Origin: Eucommia ulmoides
Taxonomy: Eukaryota; Streptophyta; Magnoliopsida; Garryales; Eucommiaceae
Reading direction: 5' to 3'
Assembly (NCBI GenBank): GCA_016647705.1
Contig: CM028336.1
Location: 15,427,380 to 15,491,379, forward strand
DNA: 64,000 bases
The notes under the pieces are model-generated. The model was not told the origin of the DNA. It saw nothing but the letters and a program-made list of their open reading frames with translations, and did no database searches. Of this stretch, positions 23,493 to 38,400 are shown piece after piece. The position numbers and the translations under genes are program-made. Numbering within the stretch: position 1 is the first letter of the stretch; each line of letters begins with the position of its first letter.

Positions 23493-26400
23493 CTATCAAG
23501 AAAAGAAAATTATGAAAGCAAAATTTAGCAACATTCTTTCATTATTCAAGTTTGTAAACCAACCAAAAAAATAGCATATGATCCCTCCCTCCCTCCCAAG
23601 CAAATCTCAGACTCAACCTATGCTAGAACATTCATCAAATAACTTGTCTAAAGAGTTTCTACTATATTCTACACAGCAGTTATCCATACATTGTTAGAAT
23701 TTTTTAGAGTACTAAAAAAAAAAATTATATATCGTGGTTGAATCTTGAGAAAGAGAGAGAACAAATACAGTATATATAAGAAGTGTTTTAAAGACGGACC
23801 GGGCCGGCTGGTCGAACCAGTTTGACTGTCAATCAAGAAAAACTGAACCAGTGTCAAAATCTGGTCATTCTTTCAAAAACCGGAATAACCAGTGGCTAAA
23901 GTGTACAACCCATTCTACAGGAATCATTTTGAATGGACTGATTAATTTATTCTCATGCTAGAGGCTATTTGGCCAAAATACCACACCCGTATCCCAATTA
24001 CTTTTTTCCTATATTTTGCTAATTCAATCAAGCTATTAGAGATTTTTGGAAACATCATTTGACGCCGTCTATGAAAAATCGAAACAACAAGCTATGATTT
24101 CTTAAATCATCGCCGACTCAATATAAGATGGACAATTAGCTCCGACTCCTTACAGCGATGGGCAGCAGCAGCAATTAAACACCGAAGACTTGGGTTCATT
24201 GTATCAACCGCTGGATCAGACGGACATCGATCATTTCAGGTTCAGGACGGACATCGATCATTTCAGGTTCAGGCTTCCCATCATGATGGTCTCAATCAGA
24301 ATAACATCAACGACAAGAAAGTTCCTCCATGGCAGATCAAAATCGGCTACAAGTCGAGTGATAGGCCGGTACAATAAGAAGGGGTGCATGACGTGTCCGT
24401 ACCATTGCACAAGTGAAGTAATTTGAAAAATGGATGCAAAGTGGAGAATACAAACGTTTCAGGGCAAAAAAAAGGGGAAACAATAGGAAAGCTTAATTCT
24501 GAAATTGGTAATGGTTCTAATAATCCATGTTACTTAAGAAGTCATTTCAACTTCATTTATATTTATCATATTGTCGTGTGCATGAGACTACATATTCTAT
24601 TAAAGAACACTTGCCTATATCCGTGATATTAACTTGGGCTGGAAAATCGGGTACGATAACTTGGCTTGGAAAATCGGGTACGACAACATGAATAGTTCTT
24701 TCATCTTCTAAAATGATGTTAGACTTAAATAATTAAAAACTAATACCAACCTTGATCATCATATGATTAAGGATTGATTTTCGAAGAATATGATCTAGCA
24801 TAAGGATGATTAAAATGAGAAGAATACGAGGTCAAAAGTTTTTTGAACTAAAAGACGCAAGACTTGGCCCCAAAAAAAGGTAGACAAGGCATGAATTGAA
24901 GCTATGAGCCTTGACACAACAAACAACTATATTTTGATTATTAAGAAATGATGAAATATCTTACCTTACTTTGCCTGGTACAGACATACCTCTGAAATTA
25001 TTTTACGAATTTAATTAAAGTATATGTAAGTATATCGATGCATAGAAATCAGATAAATAACACAAAATATGACTATGAAATTGTGAGATGACATTATTTC
25101 TAGATGCTAAATGTTCATCGATGCTGAATATGAAGATTTTATTATGATTACGCACTCAACAGGAATGAAAGAAACAAGATTGTAGATATTGTAAGATTAT
25201 AAGATTTAAGATGAACAAAGTGATTCGAAAAAGGATGATCAAGGAAAACATAGATATTTATGGTTTGTGCATCGATGAGGCCGTTTAGAATCACGCCCAA
25301 ATAAAATAAAACACGGAAGGAAGAATCAAAATGTGAAGTAAAGATATTATCAGGTAAGATTGCTCAGAAGAAAATAGAATTATAAACTCAAAATACAAAC
25401 AATGAAATAACGATTCAATAAAATGGAAAAGTAAGAGAATAAATTTGATAAAAAAAAATGTAGAAAAAGATTGAATGCTTACCAATCAAAGACTTTATGA
25501 GAGAATTCAAAGAGGCCTCGATGAAAATAATAAAGATGGAGGAAAAAGTTGAAGGAATTATACAAGACTACTTCGGGGGCTAACTCTCCAGTCTATCCAT
25601 AATCAAAATTAGAAGATACTTGGAATGCGGCGAACAGCAAAATTCGTCACTTAGCATAATCAAAAGATTTGATGGATATACGATTCATCCTAGTTATTTT
25701 TATAGATTAAGTAGAAAATGAATTTAGATATTAAAAATACCAGAAAAAATTCTTAAGATCATGAAATCCTAGTTCGAAACACGACCTAAATATTTTGTGA
25801 AGTATGAAATCTTTATTACCTTCAAGCATGCATTAATTGCTTTGTTTTATTTTGATCATGTTATCTAAAGGAAAAAACAAGTAAGTTCAGCTTGGAATAT
25901 CATTTATTCACCAAAAAGAGAAATCAAATATTTTCTTATTCGACTATTTTTCCCAAAAAACTTTACTTGTATGAAGTATTCGGTAAGCTATCACTATAAA
26001 AATGAGAAACAACAGAACAATTGGTATCACGTAACTATGACAACAGTGTTTTAATTTAGCACAGTGCCTAACAATTACTGAAGATATTGTCAAGCTTCAT
26101 ATGGAAGTTAAGGCTTGGAATCGGAATTAGAAATGAACGCATGTAAACATCTTAAAAATTATGTGTTTTGTTCTAAATCCAATTCCAGGCTTCCAAACAT
26201 TACCAAAAAGAATTGTTAGTCATAACCACAACTAGAATCATACCACACATGTACGAGGTGGGGATAGCACTTTGAAAGAGTTGGGACGATTGTTGAAATT
26301 TGTTTCAGGGACTCCCGGTATCCCTTCAGCGGTAGTGAAATGATCCACATCATGGCCCACCTATCATAAAAACATCCACATGTCAAGCCATCATCAAGAG

Positions 26401-29400
26401 AAAGATAGCAAGTGACAAATTAGTAACGCTCCTAAAATGCCATCAACTGATTGTCCCTTTCAGAAAGAAAAAAGGGGGGAAATTTATTATCCACACCACA
26501 CATCCCATCTCTACCAAAACCCTGAATAATAGTTTGAATATCTTGGAGTAGATGTATTTATAGATAAGTAGCACGAATTTAACCCCCTTATCAGTTAGAT
26601 GAACGACCGAAAAAAGAAAATGTCATATATTTCAGACTTCAACTACCCAACTGAATGGACTACTCATTTATCGTACTCTCCAAACAAAGGACACATAAAT
26701 TCCGCTGTTTGTTTGTTAGTTTTTCCTTTATTGTAAGAGAACTGGCAGCATATATCTTTGAGATGCTGTTGCGAGGTGCCTTCTCCACACCACCCTCCAA
26801 CTAATTCCCTATCACGGGAGGAGATAGCCTAAGAAATATAGAAAGATGGACACGAAGAATTAAGGTCAAATCATCATTTCGTTTGAACGTAAATGATTTG
26901 GAGGTGCCCTAGAAAATGCACAACAAATAAAGGGATGGTTTATTAGGCAATTGTCCAACAGTAATTTGCCTTAATTTAAATACTCTAAGCAACAATTCCC
27001 TGACATACAAAAAGCTGTCAAACAGTTGCATGTATAAAACTCAATAATATTAAGAAAAGGTCCCTTACTCTTCCATGCCCACCAAATTCAAAAGCATCAC
27101 TGTCAAGTGCAACTCTATACTTCCCAGGCAGGTCACACCCAACTTTGTACCTGCATGTTTAACGAATATAGATCACATGATTTTAAAAGGCAAGTGAATC
27201 AAAATGTACTCTTGTAGGCTAGTCGCTTCACAAATAACCACACAAATAAGATGCAACATAATAACATGCATACCCATCATACATATTTTCGGGGTGGAAA
27301 TTGAAGATGAAGACGAGATCTCCACGTTCAAACACAATAACCTGTAAAGTAAAACTGTGAAGCAATTATTGTAATAAAAATAGAAAAACCGGTATGGGAA
27401 CTAAAATATAAGTAGATTAAAAGTCAAGTTCTTCAAAGCATAAGAATTCAATGTACAAACTCAATGTACATAAGTATGAATTATGAGCTAAAGGGCAACT
27501 GCGTTCACATTTTGACAGCAAAGGAAGTCCAAATGAAGCAATGCATCAATTAGTGGCAGGTTGTACACCATTAGTCCCTATAGTTTGGGGAGAAATTCAT
27601 TTTGGTTCATAACCTTTCAATTGTTTCAATTAAGCCTTTGATAGTTTCTATTTGTGTCAATATAGTCAAATACTTAATCATTTGAAACTGAACAAAATCA
27701 TGCAATTTAGAAATAAGTCATGTACAACTAATAAATTGACTCAATGGTAAGTGCAGTAGAAGGGTTAAAATCCTCTTATCTTTCATTCTTACACACCTCC
27801 ATCCTCATAATTAAAGATTGAACCTCTAAAAATTGTAATTTATGAATCCATAATTTAACCATACTTTGGAATCCACACGTGTACAATGAATTATAACAAT
27901 ACGTCAAGAATTAAGATGAATTTTTTCAACGTACAATCCTTCATAATACATAGATTACCAGTTTTATTCAACTTGAAACAACAATTGATGAGTAGACCAA
28001 ACAAATACAAAATAATGACTAAATTGAGAAATTTTGAAAATATGGGACCAAATTGAAACTCACCACAAAATTCAAGGATTAATGGTATAATTAATCTTTA
28101 TTTGCTGAAGGCATTTGATTTAAGATTTATAAAGGAAGAACAGAGAAAAAATTGGAAAAAAACATATTTATGCATTAGAGGAACAAGGAGAGACAATCCA
28201 CGTCAGCCCCTCTCTCTATTCATAATTATAATAAAATATGAGCCCTACAATTAAACCTAAACACATAAACAATGACTAAAATACCCTTCTACTAGTAAGT
28301 TAAAGGAACCAGTTATTAAAATCGAGAGATTTACGCAGCTGAATACAAAAATTTAAATCTATTTAACAACCAAAGTTCCTTAAGCTCGAATCTGTCGATA
28401 CTAACAGATACAAACAAATATATATATAAAGAATGTATCGTAATAAATTCTTTATATATTTCCCGTGTGATTTGGAACTTGAATCGTCACATAGCCTAGA
28501 TGTCGCAAACTAGGAGTTACACTACTATATTGATCAAACAGATATAAACACACAAATATTTGATATTGATATTAACGAAAGGCTATAGTATAATATAAGC
28601 GACTTCGCTGTGAGAATTAAATAACTAACTAAGATTTATAGCATACATAAATATAATATGCTAGTCTTAATTAACCTCCAAAAAAATTTCAAAATAGAAA
28701 TATTTAAGTTGAAGGTTTTGGATTGCTAAATCTTGCATTTTTGCAATGAAAGTGTACAATGTTTTAAAACCATACTATCATAACTTCTAGGATTTAGTTT
28801 TTTTTCGGAAAATCCAGGTATACCTTACAAAGTAGTATAATTTTAAAAATGAGATTCCTGTAAACCAACAAGAATAAAAAAAAATCAATGGAAAGGGAAA
28901 AATGTAGTTATATAAAGCAATAGTTTCTATAATTAGTTTTACTCCATGTTACATTTCTCAGTTTGCCGCACAAGGACCCAAGTAAAATAAATCTCCATCA
29001 AAGCAAGGATCATCAGAAAACCTTTTCCCAACTAAGCCTGTCCAATTGCCAAAGTAAATACTAAAGCACTTTTGACAACATTATTTCAGTTGCTCAGATT
29101 TGGGGAATCTCTTTTTATATTTTTAATTTTGGGGGGCTAAGCACAAAAGGGAAAGAATGTTATTTTACAGGAACATTGTTACCTTGTCATCTTCATTGGC
29201 GCTGCTCACAATCTGTTTTGGGGACGATAGAATTGAGAATTTATCATCAAGTGAATTCATGGCTCTATCAAATGCATTCATGAACTGCATGTTCGAATAA
29301 AAACAAAGAAAACATTATAATATGGATTTGCTTAATGGAATGCAAAAAACAAATTTAAGGAGCAAATACAAGTATTATACTACCATAGGCACCACTAACA

Positions 29401-32400
29401 GATAATGTTGTACAAGTGTTTTAATGCATTATATAAAGTTTAATGGATACCATAGCCACAACATAATTTATCAAAAGAACAGTCCATAACTTACAGATCC
29501 CCCCCAATATCTCAAGTTTCAATTCAACTTGAATAAATTATTGTTGCATCATGCGCAACAAACTCTCCAAATCTAAAGTTGAACATATAGTCAACTACAT
29601 AGCAGGTCCTCTTTGTCATTGAAGAAACATCAAACACCATTATAAATGTTAGATTCCTTGCATGAAGTGGATCTTTAAGGAAGGTTAGGGACTACTGTCC
29701 TAAAACAAAATAAACTACATACATAGGAGACCAACACAAGATATGCAATTGTTAACATAAGATTGTGACCTTGTATCTCAAATGATTTGCGTCAACTAGG
29801 TTCCATTGGCGTCTGCAATTTTGGTAACTCCAACCATTGCCCTCCCTCGGGAAGTCGATCCACTCCGGATGTCCAAACTATATTGCACAAACATAATGAA
29901 TCAGACCAATATATGACTATATCCATATCTCGGCATTGTTGGCAATGTGAATTCGCATAAAAGAGGCATTGTCCAAAGAGTTATGCATGAATCAGGTCGT
30001 TGGACCAAATACCATAAGATAAGTCCAAATAGCTTTTTTTAAAGAACAAGCAGATTTCAAGTACTTCGTCCACCCCATATAAACGGATTCAGGTTGGCCT
30101 AGGCAATTATCAATAAAATGGCCTGTTGACCCATATTGTACTTTTCCTTGGAGTATTTCAATGTTACCATTTACCAAAGGCGTCCCAAGTTAAATTCGTA
30201 ATGCAAACTATAGTATTTAATTTTCGACAGCCCATGTTTCATAGGACGGGATTTTCTTGCTCAGGTTGACACTCGCTGCTGACCTCATTTCCCATGAAAT
30301 TTAGATATCCATCTCCTCCTAATGCCATTGTTATAAAGTGAATCATCTGCAAAAGAAAAATATAGAAGTACGAATTAAAATAAAATATATATGCTGTTAT
30401 CTTTATTTCCCAATGCACTTACACCTGATCCACCAAAAAAATGGAAAAAATGTAAGGGGGGAAAAGACAAATAAACAAGGAGAAAATCCTCAACAGCTAA
30501 AAAACACAGATCTAATAGTGCCACTACCAATATTAAAATTTTGAATATGATATAAGGCAGAACAGGAAAGATCACTTTATATCCTTTAAATTTTTAATAC
30601 TCTCAATATACATAAAAACATTTCCACAATTATATAACCATAAAATAACAAATATGCATGTACAAGCATTTAAGGATATTAAGCCACACCAAGGAGATTT
30701 CAAGTGGTAAATGTTGCCAAAGGAAGAGGCATACAAAAGAGAACTTTGGAACAAACAATTTGGAAGAATTTGAGTGCATCCAACATAGAGGAATGTCCTA
30801 GAGAGAGCTCTTTGGTATAAATGGCTTCATGTAGCAAACCACTTAGGTTAGTCAAATACTTGACTTTTTATAGCTTGTATTAATATTTGCCAAAACGGGG
30901 AATAGCAAAAGGGCCCTCGTGGAAGTCAAATATGAGCTAGCGGAAAATCTCTTTTTGCATAAAGCATGAGGCCCTGTTACTGGATTTGTATTCAATATTT
31001 AATCTCCTCTTTTTTGGGCTAGCACTTATCCACAAGTAGGGCCCTTTTTTTGTTTTTTTGGTACATATGTTGGGGGAGGCGGTTGAACTCTAGACATTCC
31101 ACAAAGGAGGTAAATTAGATATCTACTAAGTTACAAACCAACCTTGGGATAAACAGGTCATTTGTCTTGTATATAACAAACTCATTTGATATTTAAAATT
31201 TCCTCATATATTCATGTATTAAAAAATTTACATTTTGTGAAACCTACTTGTTGAGATTCTTTCAACGAGATTCATATTTAATACTAAATTGTGAAAATAA
31301 AAACGGTAAATAACAATGTCAGACAGGCCCTAGTCCCTAGGACCCAACCTTCCAAAACCTAGGGCAAGAGTTTTCACCACCCAGATATATAGTACTAACA
31401 TCTCATTAAAAAAAAAAATAACTCCAATAATAAAATAAAGATAAGCATAAGCATAACGACCTTACATTTTTTTAGGGAAACCTAGGCAGAGGGAAGGAAA
31501 TTTTATTAGTCAACAAAACTCAAAAGCTATCAAGGGCAAGACCTTACCGATAGAGAATACAAGAATAAAGAGGGGAATCCACCAGTATGAAAAACTATTT
31601 CAAGGTATGACTGGTAGTCTATTATATATTACCACTAGTATACCCGATATTATGTTCATATGCTTATGTACTTGTTTTCAATTCAATCATAAAGAACCTT
31701 CACTTGATTGTCGTTAAACGTATTTTTTGATATCTCGTTGGTTCAAGTGATTTAGGAATTAGGATAGTGGTATCCTAAGGACAAATCGTTTGATTTTATT
31801 GCTTAGTTCGACACCAATTTTGTCGGTTGCAACACTGAGCATAAGAGCACTAGTGAGACTCGCCACTTCCTATAACACACATTTATTTCTTGGGAAAGTA
31901 AGAAACAGAACTCTTACAGCATTATCTACGGCTGAGGTTGAGTACATTGCGGCTCGAAGTTGTTGTGCTCAAGTTCTCGACATGAAAGAACAGTTAGAGG
32001 GCTCTAGTATTCACATTGATAATATCCTATTTTGTGTGACAAGCGCTATTTGTTTTTGCAAGAAACCTACACAACACTCGTGAATGAAACACACTAATAT
32101 TAGACATCATTTCATTCATGATCACATTTTTAAGGGGGACATTACTCTTCAACACATTCACACACAAGCAATGAACAAATTACTAAACATCTAGCGGGGA
32201 AGCCACTTTCAAATATTATAAGATGATTAGGAATGGCTAGGCACAATAATGTGTTCAAAATGACAAATATTTTTGATCTTATGTGTTCAGTTGGTACAAT
32301 GGTAAGGTTGCTCCATTGTGACCTAAAGGTCCTGGATTCAAATCTTGAAAATGACCTTTGTGTATGCAAGGGTGGTAAAGGGTACATCTAAGCCTTCCCA

Positions 32401-35400
32401 TACCCATTAACGGCGGGAGCCTTCGTGCATTGGAATGCCCTTTTTATGTTCACTTATATTCATTTTGAAACTTATGTTATTCTTACATTGTTTCAAATAA
32501 ATTTTCAAAATATATATTCTAGGGTATTGAGCTTATATTTTCAAAATCTCTTCAAAATAACTCTTCATTAGTAATTGAAAATTCATTTTAATCACTACTG
32601 CAAAGAGGGATACATGATGATTCAAGTTGACAAAAAATCATTTTCGATTCAATCAAATCTCAAAAATCTAACATGGGAATAAAAAACATCATGTTTTGAA
32701 AAGGGGAAAAAAAATTCAAGACAACGGTCGACCAGTTACTCAATTTTCTTTTCAATTCTTGAGTCGTCGGGAAAGATTGGCCAGCCAGACCACATTAGTG
32801 GTTGACCAAACCCCCACCAATAAGTCTTTTCCGAGTGGGAGACCCTCAGTCGTCATCGACCAAACCTCCCATGCTAGTCAACTAGTACTCCAACAACTTT
32901 AAAAAATGCTAGATATACCATGAGTGGTTAATCAGTCCGTGCATGTGGTCGACCATTGTTGTAGGATCTGCAACTTTTAAATACGCTTTTTGACTCTTTT
33001 TTTCCTAATTGTTTCCATTCTACTCCATCAATGGTTTCCTTGATTTCTCTTGATTCCAACTTGATTTCTAACCTTTAACCTACATTTACCCTAGATTTCA
33101 ATTCTATTGTACTGTATTTGCCAAAACCCTCGCTTCAGGTGTGTTTGAAATTGCCCCTCTCTCTCTCTGCCACACACCTTTTCACGAAATTTGGGTAAGT
33201 TTCTACTCTATTAGTTGATCTCTTTAAATCCACATTGAGTTTATTTGGTGTTATATGTGATATATGTGTTGATCCATTCCACCATTGGTGCAATTTCTCT
33301 CCACCTCTAAAGGCTTTTGCGTTTCGCCCTGTTTTTAAATTGCTGCTATGCTGACATCCCACAACCTATACATTCGACTGGAAACAAAACTCGAAAAAAA
33401 CATTTTGGAAGGTGAAGGCTCAAGTGGGGAAAGACGTAGCGTCCTCTTACCACCGCCTCTACGTTTATTAAAAAAAAAAAAAAAAAAGGAAGAAAGAAAG
33501 AAATTTTCCCTTGGTCTTTTTAAGTTTTCTTGATATGTCTTGTTATTTCTATTATTCTTCATGTATGTTATTATCATCTCATTGAGCTGTGGTGGACTAC
33601 CCTTTTGTTTTCTCCATAATCTATTTGTTGGTTCAATATAGTCTTGAGCTAAGTTATGCCTTTAGTGATATCGCCTCCACCGTTCACTACCCAATAGTTG
33701 AGTGGTACCAACGCAAGGTTTGCCAATATAGTGCTTTCTAATTTGGTTGTTCAGATTCGGGGCCAAAAAAGATTCTGGCCTATCAAATGTGGAATATTCC
33801 GAGTTTCTACACTATAACGCATCATATCACACATCTTTCACTATAGCATCTTCCACTCATCAAGGTAATCTTATTGCCAGTCTTTCTAGTTCTAAACCAT
33901 TGGTCATCGATTCCACTACCACTGATAAAATGACAGGTACATCTCACATGTTTACTCACTTTCAATCATCTTCCTCTTCACAAACTGCCACTTTAGCCGA
34001 GGGTTCTACAACTCTTGCAAATGGTATAGGGACTATGCAACTTCATCTCTTTCTTTCTCATTTGTCCTGTTTATTCCTTCTTTTCCATTTAACCTAATAG
34101 TTTTTAGTAAACTTACCAAATATCATAATTGCTCAATTTCTTTCTTTTCTGTCTCTCTGATTATTCAGGTTTTAACAACAATGACAATTGGTGTCAATTA
34201 GGAAAACATCATTGTATGACCTTTCCTTCACATGTTAAAACATCATTGTATGACATTTCATTCACATGCTAACAAGCAAGAATTAAGTCCTTTTATGTTA
34301 GTCAATTCCGATTTGTGGTGTCCTAATGTCTCTTCTACACTCGGTTTTCGATACTGTCACCTTTATGGATGATTTCTCATGAATCACTTGGCTTTATCTA
34401 ATGAAAGGTAGTTTAGAGTTGTTTTCTATTTTTCGTGAGTTTGTGCTGAAAGCCAAAGTTGGAAAGATGATGCCAAAGAATATTTTTCGGATCTGTTTGG
34501 TTCATTCATGACTCAATTGGGTATTATTCATTAGTCCTCTTGTGTTCACACCCCTACAAAATGGGGTTGCCGAAAGAAAGAATAGACAACTTCTTTAGGT
34601 TACTCGCACTTTGTTGCTTCAAATGGGCGTTATTAAGAATTTTAGGGTTGACGCAATCCTCACTACTTGCGACACCTCCATCTCCTTCCGACACCTCCTC
34701 TCCCTACGAGGTCTAACTGCTCAGACGTCACTATGTCCATCACCACCCTCAAATCTCTCTCCATTCTCCAAGACTAGCAATTTATGAATTGCCCCATCTA
34801 CACGTACAATTTCAGCTGCTGCTGCTTATCTCGGATAGAAGCCCTGCAACGATTACTCAAGCAAATCTCAGCGGTGATATCCTAGCTTCTAGTGTTTGAC
34901 TAAAAGAAGTAAGGAACCTCTTACATCACATTTTTAATAAACCTTCCATTTAATATTCTTTGCAGGTTTATCTCCCACACTAGAATCGAAGGCTTCTCTA
35001 TGTTCGTGACTTTGCTTCTGGATTGTAACATTTCTATAATTAGTTTTTGTTTGGATCAATTAGATTTAATGACACGTTCATATTATTTTCTTGTGTCAAT
35101 ATAACTTAATTATTTGATTTAATGAGTCATGTTTGACGTGTGTTCTGAGATTAGTTGTGAATATGGTGTATTAATAGTGGTGAAACAGTAAAAAATAGGG
35201 AATTCAATTAAAATTAGTGCCTTAGGCACGATGCATACACTAGTATATATAAAGATCATGCATTCACACTGCTCGTGAGGTATATATGGACAACATTTTC
35301 TGCAGCCATTTGCATCCAGGTATCGCCTTTGTTTTGACTGTAGGTTGCAACATCACCATCCTTAGCTTTTCTATTGGATCGCCCAATTGCTTGGTTCAAT

Positions 35401-38400
35401 TATTGCTTGCCTTCTCAAATTTATCACCACCAATGAGGTTTTTGAAACAACTAGTGAATTGATGTGAAATATCTCCTATTAAATGATCTCCAGGTGCCGT
35501 CTAGACGAAATCATCTACTAGTAATGTGATATCTCTCCACTACAGTACGGGTAAATTCATGAACATTCAATATGTATTAATTTAAATTGTTTATAACAAT
35601 GAGTCCTGATTTTGTGTTATGGATTGGAGATCCGTTTGTATTATTGGTGGGGAAAGATAGTACCAAAAGCAATTTTTACCGCACTTCAGGCGCCTCAAGG
35701 AGAGGTATAACCATGTAATTATACTCACTAACAGAACAGAACTACAAATAGGTTTACTACAAAAAATTGCAAATAATTATGGTAGCAAAATGCAAAGATC
35801 TTCAGTTTCCACATTATTTTTGCTTTCTCTTTTTTTTTTTTTTTTTTTGGGGGGGGGGGTACTTAACCCCTATTTTTACTATTTGATCACTTAGGTCCCA
35901 TTAGTTAATACAATTCAACACTTAAAATTAGCCATATTAAGTAGAGTTTGTTTGATAAGTATTATTAATAGTACTTAATTAATTAAAGAGCCACTTAAAA
36001 ATTTAAGTTAATGGGCCTAAAATTTCCAATCATTAGGCCTTGACTTAATTTTTCAGCACTTAATGGATTCAACCCTTTTTTCTTTAAATTTTTTTGGTAG
36101 AGACATTTTTATCCCTCGTCAGACCTAGGGTTAGGGCCTAAAATTAATTCCCGAATTTAAATTTTTTTTTTTAGCTTGAACTCTATGTTATTGTTGACTT
36201 GTGATAATTCATATATTTGAACTTTTTAGTATGTTATTAGTATCTTTATTTTATTCTTTTGTTCTCAAATTTTTGTCCGTATTATCTTTGTTTTAGTAAA
36301 AATTTAAATTTAAGGATAGTCATGTAAATTAAATAATTTTCAGTCTTTAAATTTTGTACTTATCAAACAGACAAAAAGAATTCAACACTTAAAAATCAAC
36401 ATTTAAAATTTTAATTTTATCTTCTGATATTTTCAACATTTAAAATTTCAGCACTTAAAATTCAACATTTAAAATTTTCAACGCTTAAAATTTAAACGGT
36501 TACCAAACATGACCTTAGGCAAGTTGGGCTTCAGACAACTTATTAGGAACAGACCATCAATCAATTAAGCATCAAAACTAATATCAGATAAAGGCAACAG
36601 ATAAAAAGACACAATAGGAAAAGAAACCTTGTGAAGTGAAATTCCTCGCTCAATAGTTGAGGAAGCATCCATCAAACAAGACATGCCGGTATACATTTCC
36701 TCCTCCATTAGAAGAAATGCAATAGTCTTGTCCCCCACAATAGACTGGAAATATACAGCAAAACAACTAAGGTGTTATCTATACTATATTGCAAATTAGT
36801 ATAGATAAGCAATGTGCGATAAGCAATGAAGTATTTATTGATAAAAGAAAACATTAACAAGTTGATGTCATCATTCAGAAAGATCTACTGGAAGTAACCA
36901 TAAAGTACTCCATGTTCCATATTCCCCACCGCAAGTGAACTCGATGGTTGTGATTGTAAGATTTCCTATAGGTCCAAATATATACCTTTTCTGTAGGATC
37001 TTAAAGTGAGCAAGAACACAATAGGAAGATCATACCTGATCATGACTCTCTGCATAAGCTATACACTTCTCAGTGTATCTCCTATTTGTCAAACTCCATG
37101 TTATGTCCTTCACAGACCATTCTTCATCTTTTTTGTTCTTCAAGTAATCAATCCACTTGTCCGGTATAGCCATAGCGAGGCGATAGTCAAAACCAATTCC
37201 TCCCTCATATACAGGACGGCAAAGACCAGGCATACCAGAAACATCTTCCGCGATTACAGTTGCATCTGGTAACAAATCGTGAATCAGATAATTGGCCAGC
37301 ATCAAGTAAACCACAGCATCAACATCTATTGCCTCGCTGAAATACTCATTATAGTTCCCAGTGAAGGCCATGTTAATTCCATGATGGTGGTACAACATCG
37401 AAGTTACTCCATCAAACCGAAACCCATCAAATTTGAATTCGTCCAACCACCATCTCAAGTTGGATAAAAGGAATCGGAGAACTTCCCAATTTTCATAATT
37501 AAACAGTCTGCTATCCCACGACTTGTGGTAGCCTCTATCTCCTGTATGAAAGTAAGACTCTTGTGCAGGTTGGCCAACATCAAAGCCATTAAGGCCATCA
37601 GTGACATTGTTACTTGCATGGCTATGAACAATATCCATCAAGACCCGTAGACCTAAGCTGTGAGCTTTATCAATTAAATATTTCAGGTCCTCAGGAGTCC
37701 CAGATCTACTGCTTACAGCAAAAAAGTTCGTCACATGATATCCAAATGATGCATAGTAAGAATGCTCCATAACAGCCATCAATTGGACTGTGTTATAGTT
37801 GTTCTCTGCAATACGAGGCAAAACATCATCGGCAAACTCTCTATACGAGTTCACCCGGGATTCTGAACTACTCATCCCAACATGAGCCTCATATATCCTT
37901 GGCGCTTTAGGTTTTGTGGGACGAGGATGTTTAAAGTCATACCTGTGGGATTGATAAAAGAATGAGTCAACCAACCCCTAAACCCTCCCAATAAGAACAC
38001 AATCTTAGATTCAACTTCCTTATGCAATGCTCTTAGCCCATTATGTATTTAATTACCCTGCCGACACTGTTGCTTAATCGGAACCAGATAAACAATGACA
38101 ATTTTTACCCTACACCCCCTTCTTCTTTCAATGGAGTTACATTTAAGTGGAATTAATGATTTCCTAAGGCCCCGTTTGGTTAGTGTTCCCAACCAAACCC
38201 AACACAAAAAATTTGGGTTTGATTTTCGAGAACGCGTTTGGCAAACACAAAACTCAACCCAACCCAACCCAAAAAATAGCAATTGTTTCTCAAAATCCTA
38301 AAGAAACCAGAAATAAAAAAAAGTTGTTTCTTTTTGTGCTCAAAAGACTCAACCCAAAGTTCTTAACTTCCGACTTCATCAGCCAGCCGACCACCACCAC

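Noticed and set aside
32285-32360. tRNA gene
   Set aside because: Box A- and B-like sites are present but no acceptor stem or proper cloverleaf forms; the SINE reading is better.
37006-37467. Plus-strand open frames opposite the large SBE1 exon
   Set aside because: Shadows of the conserved minus-strand exon 6.
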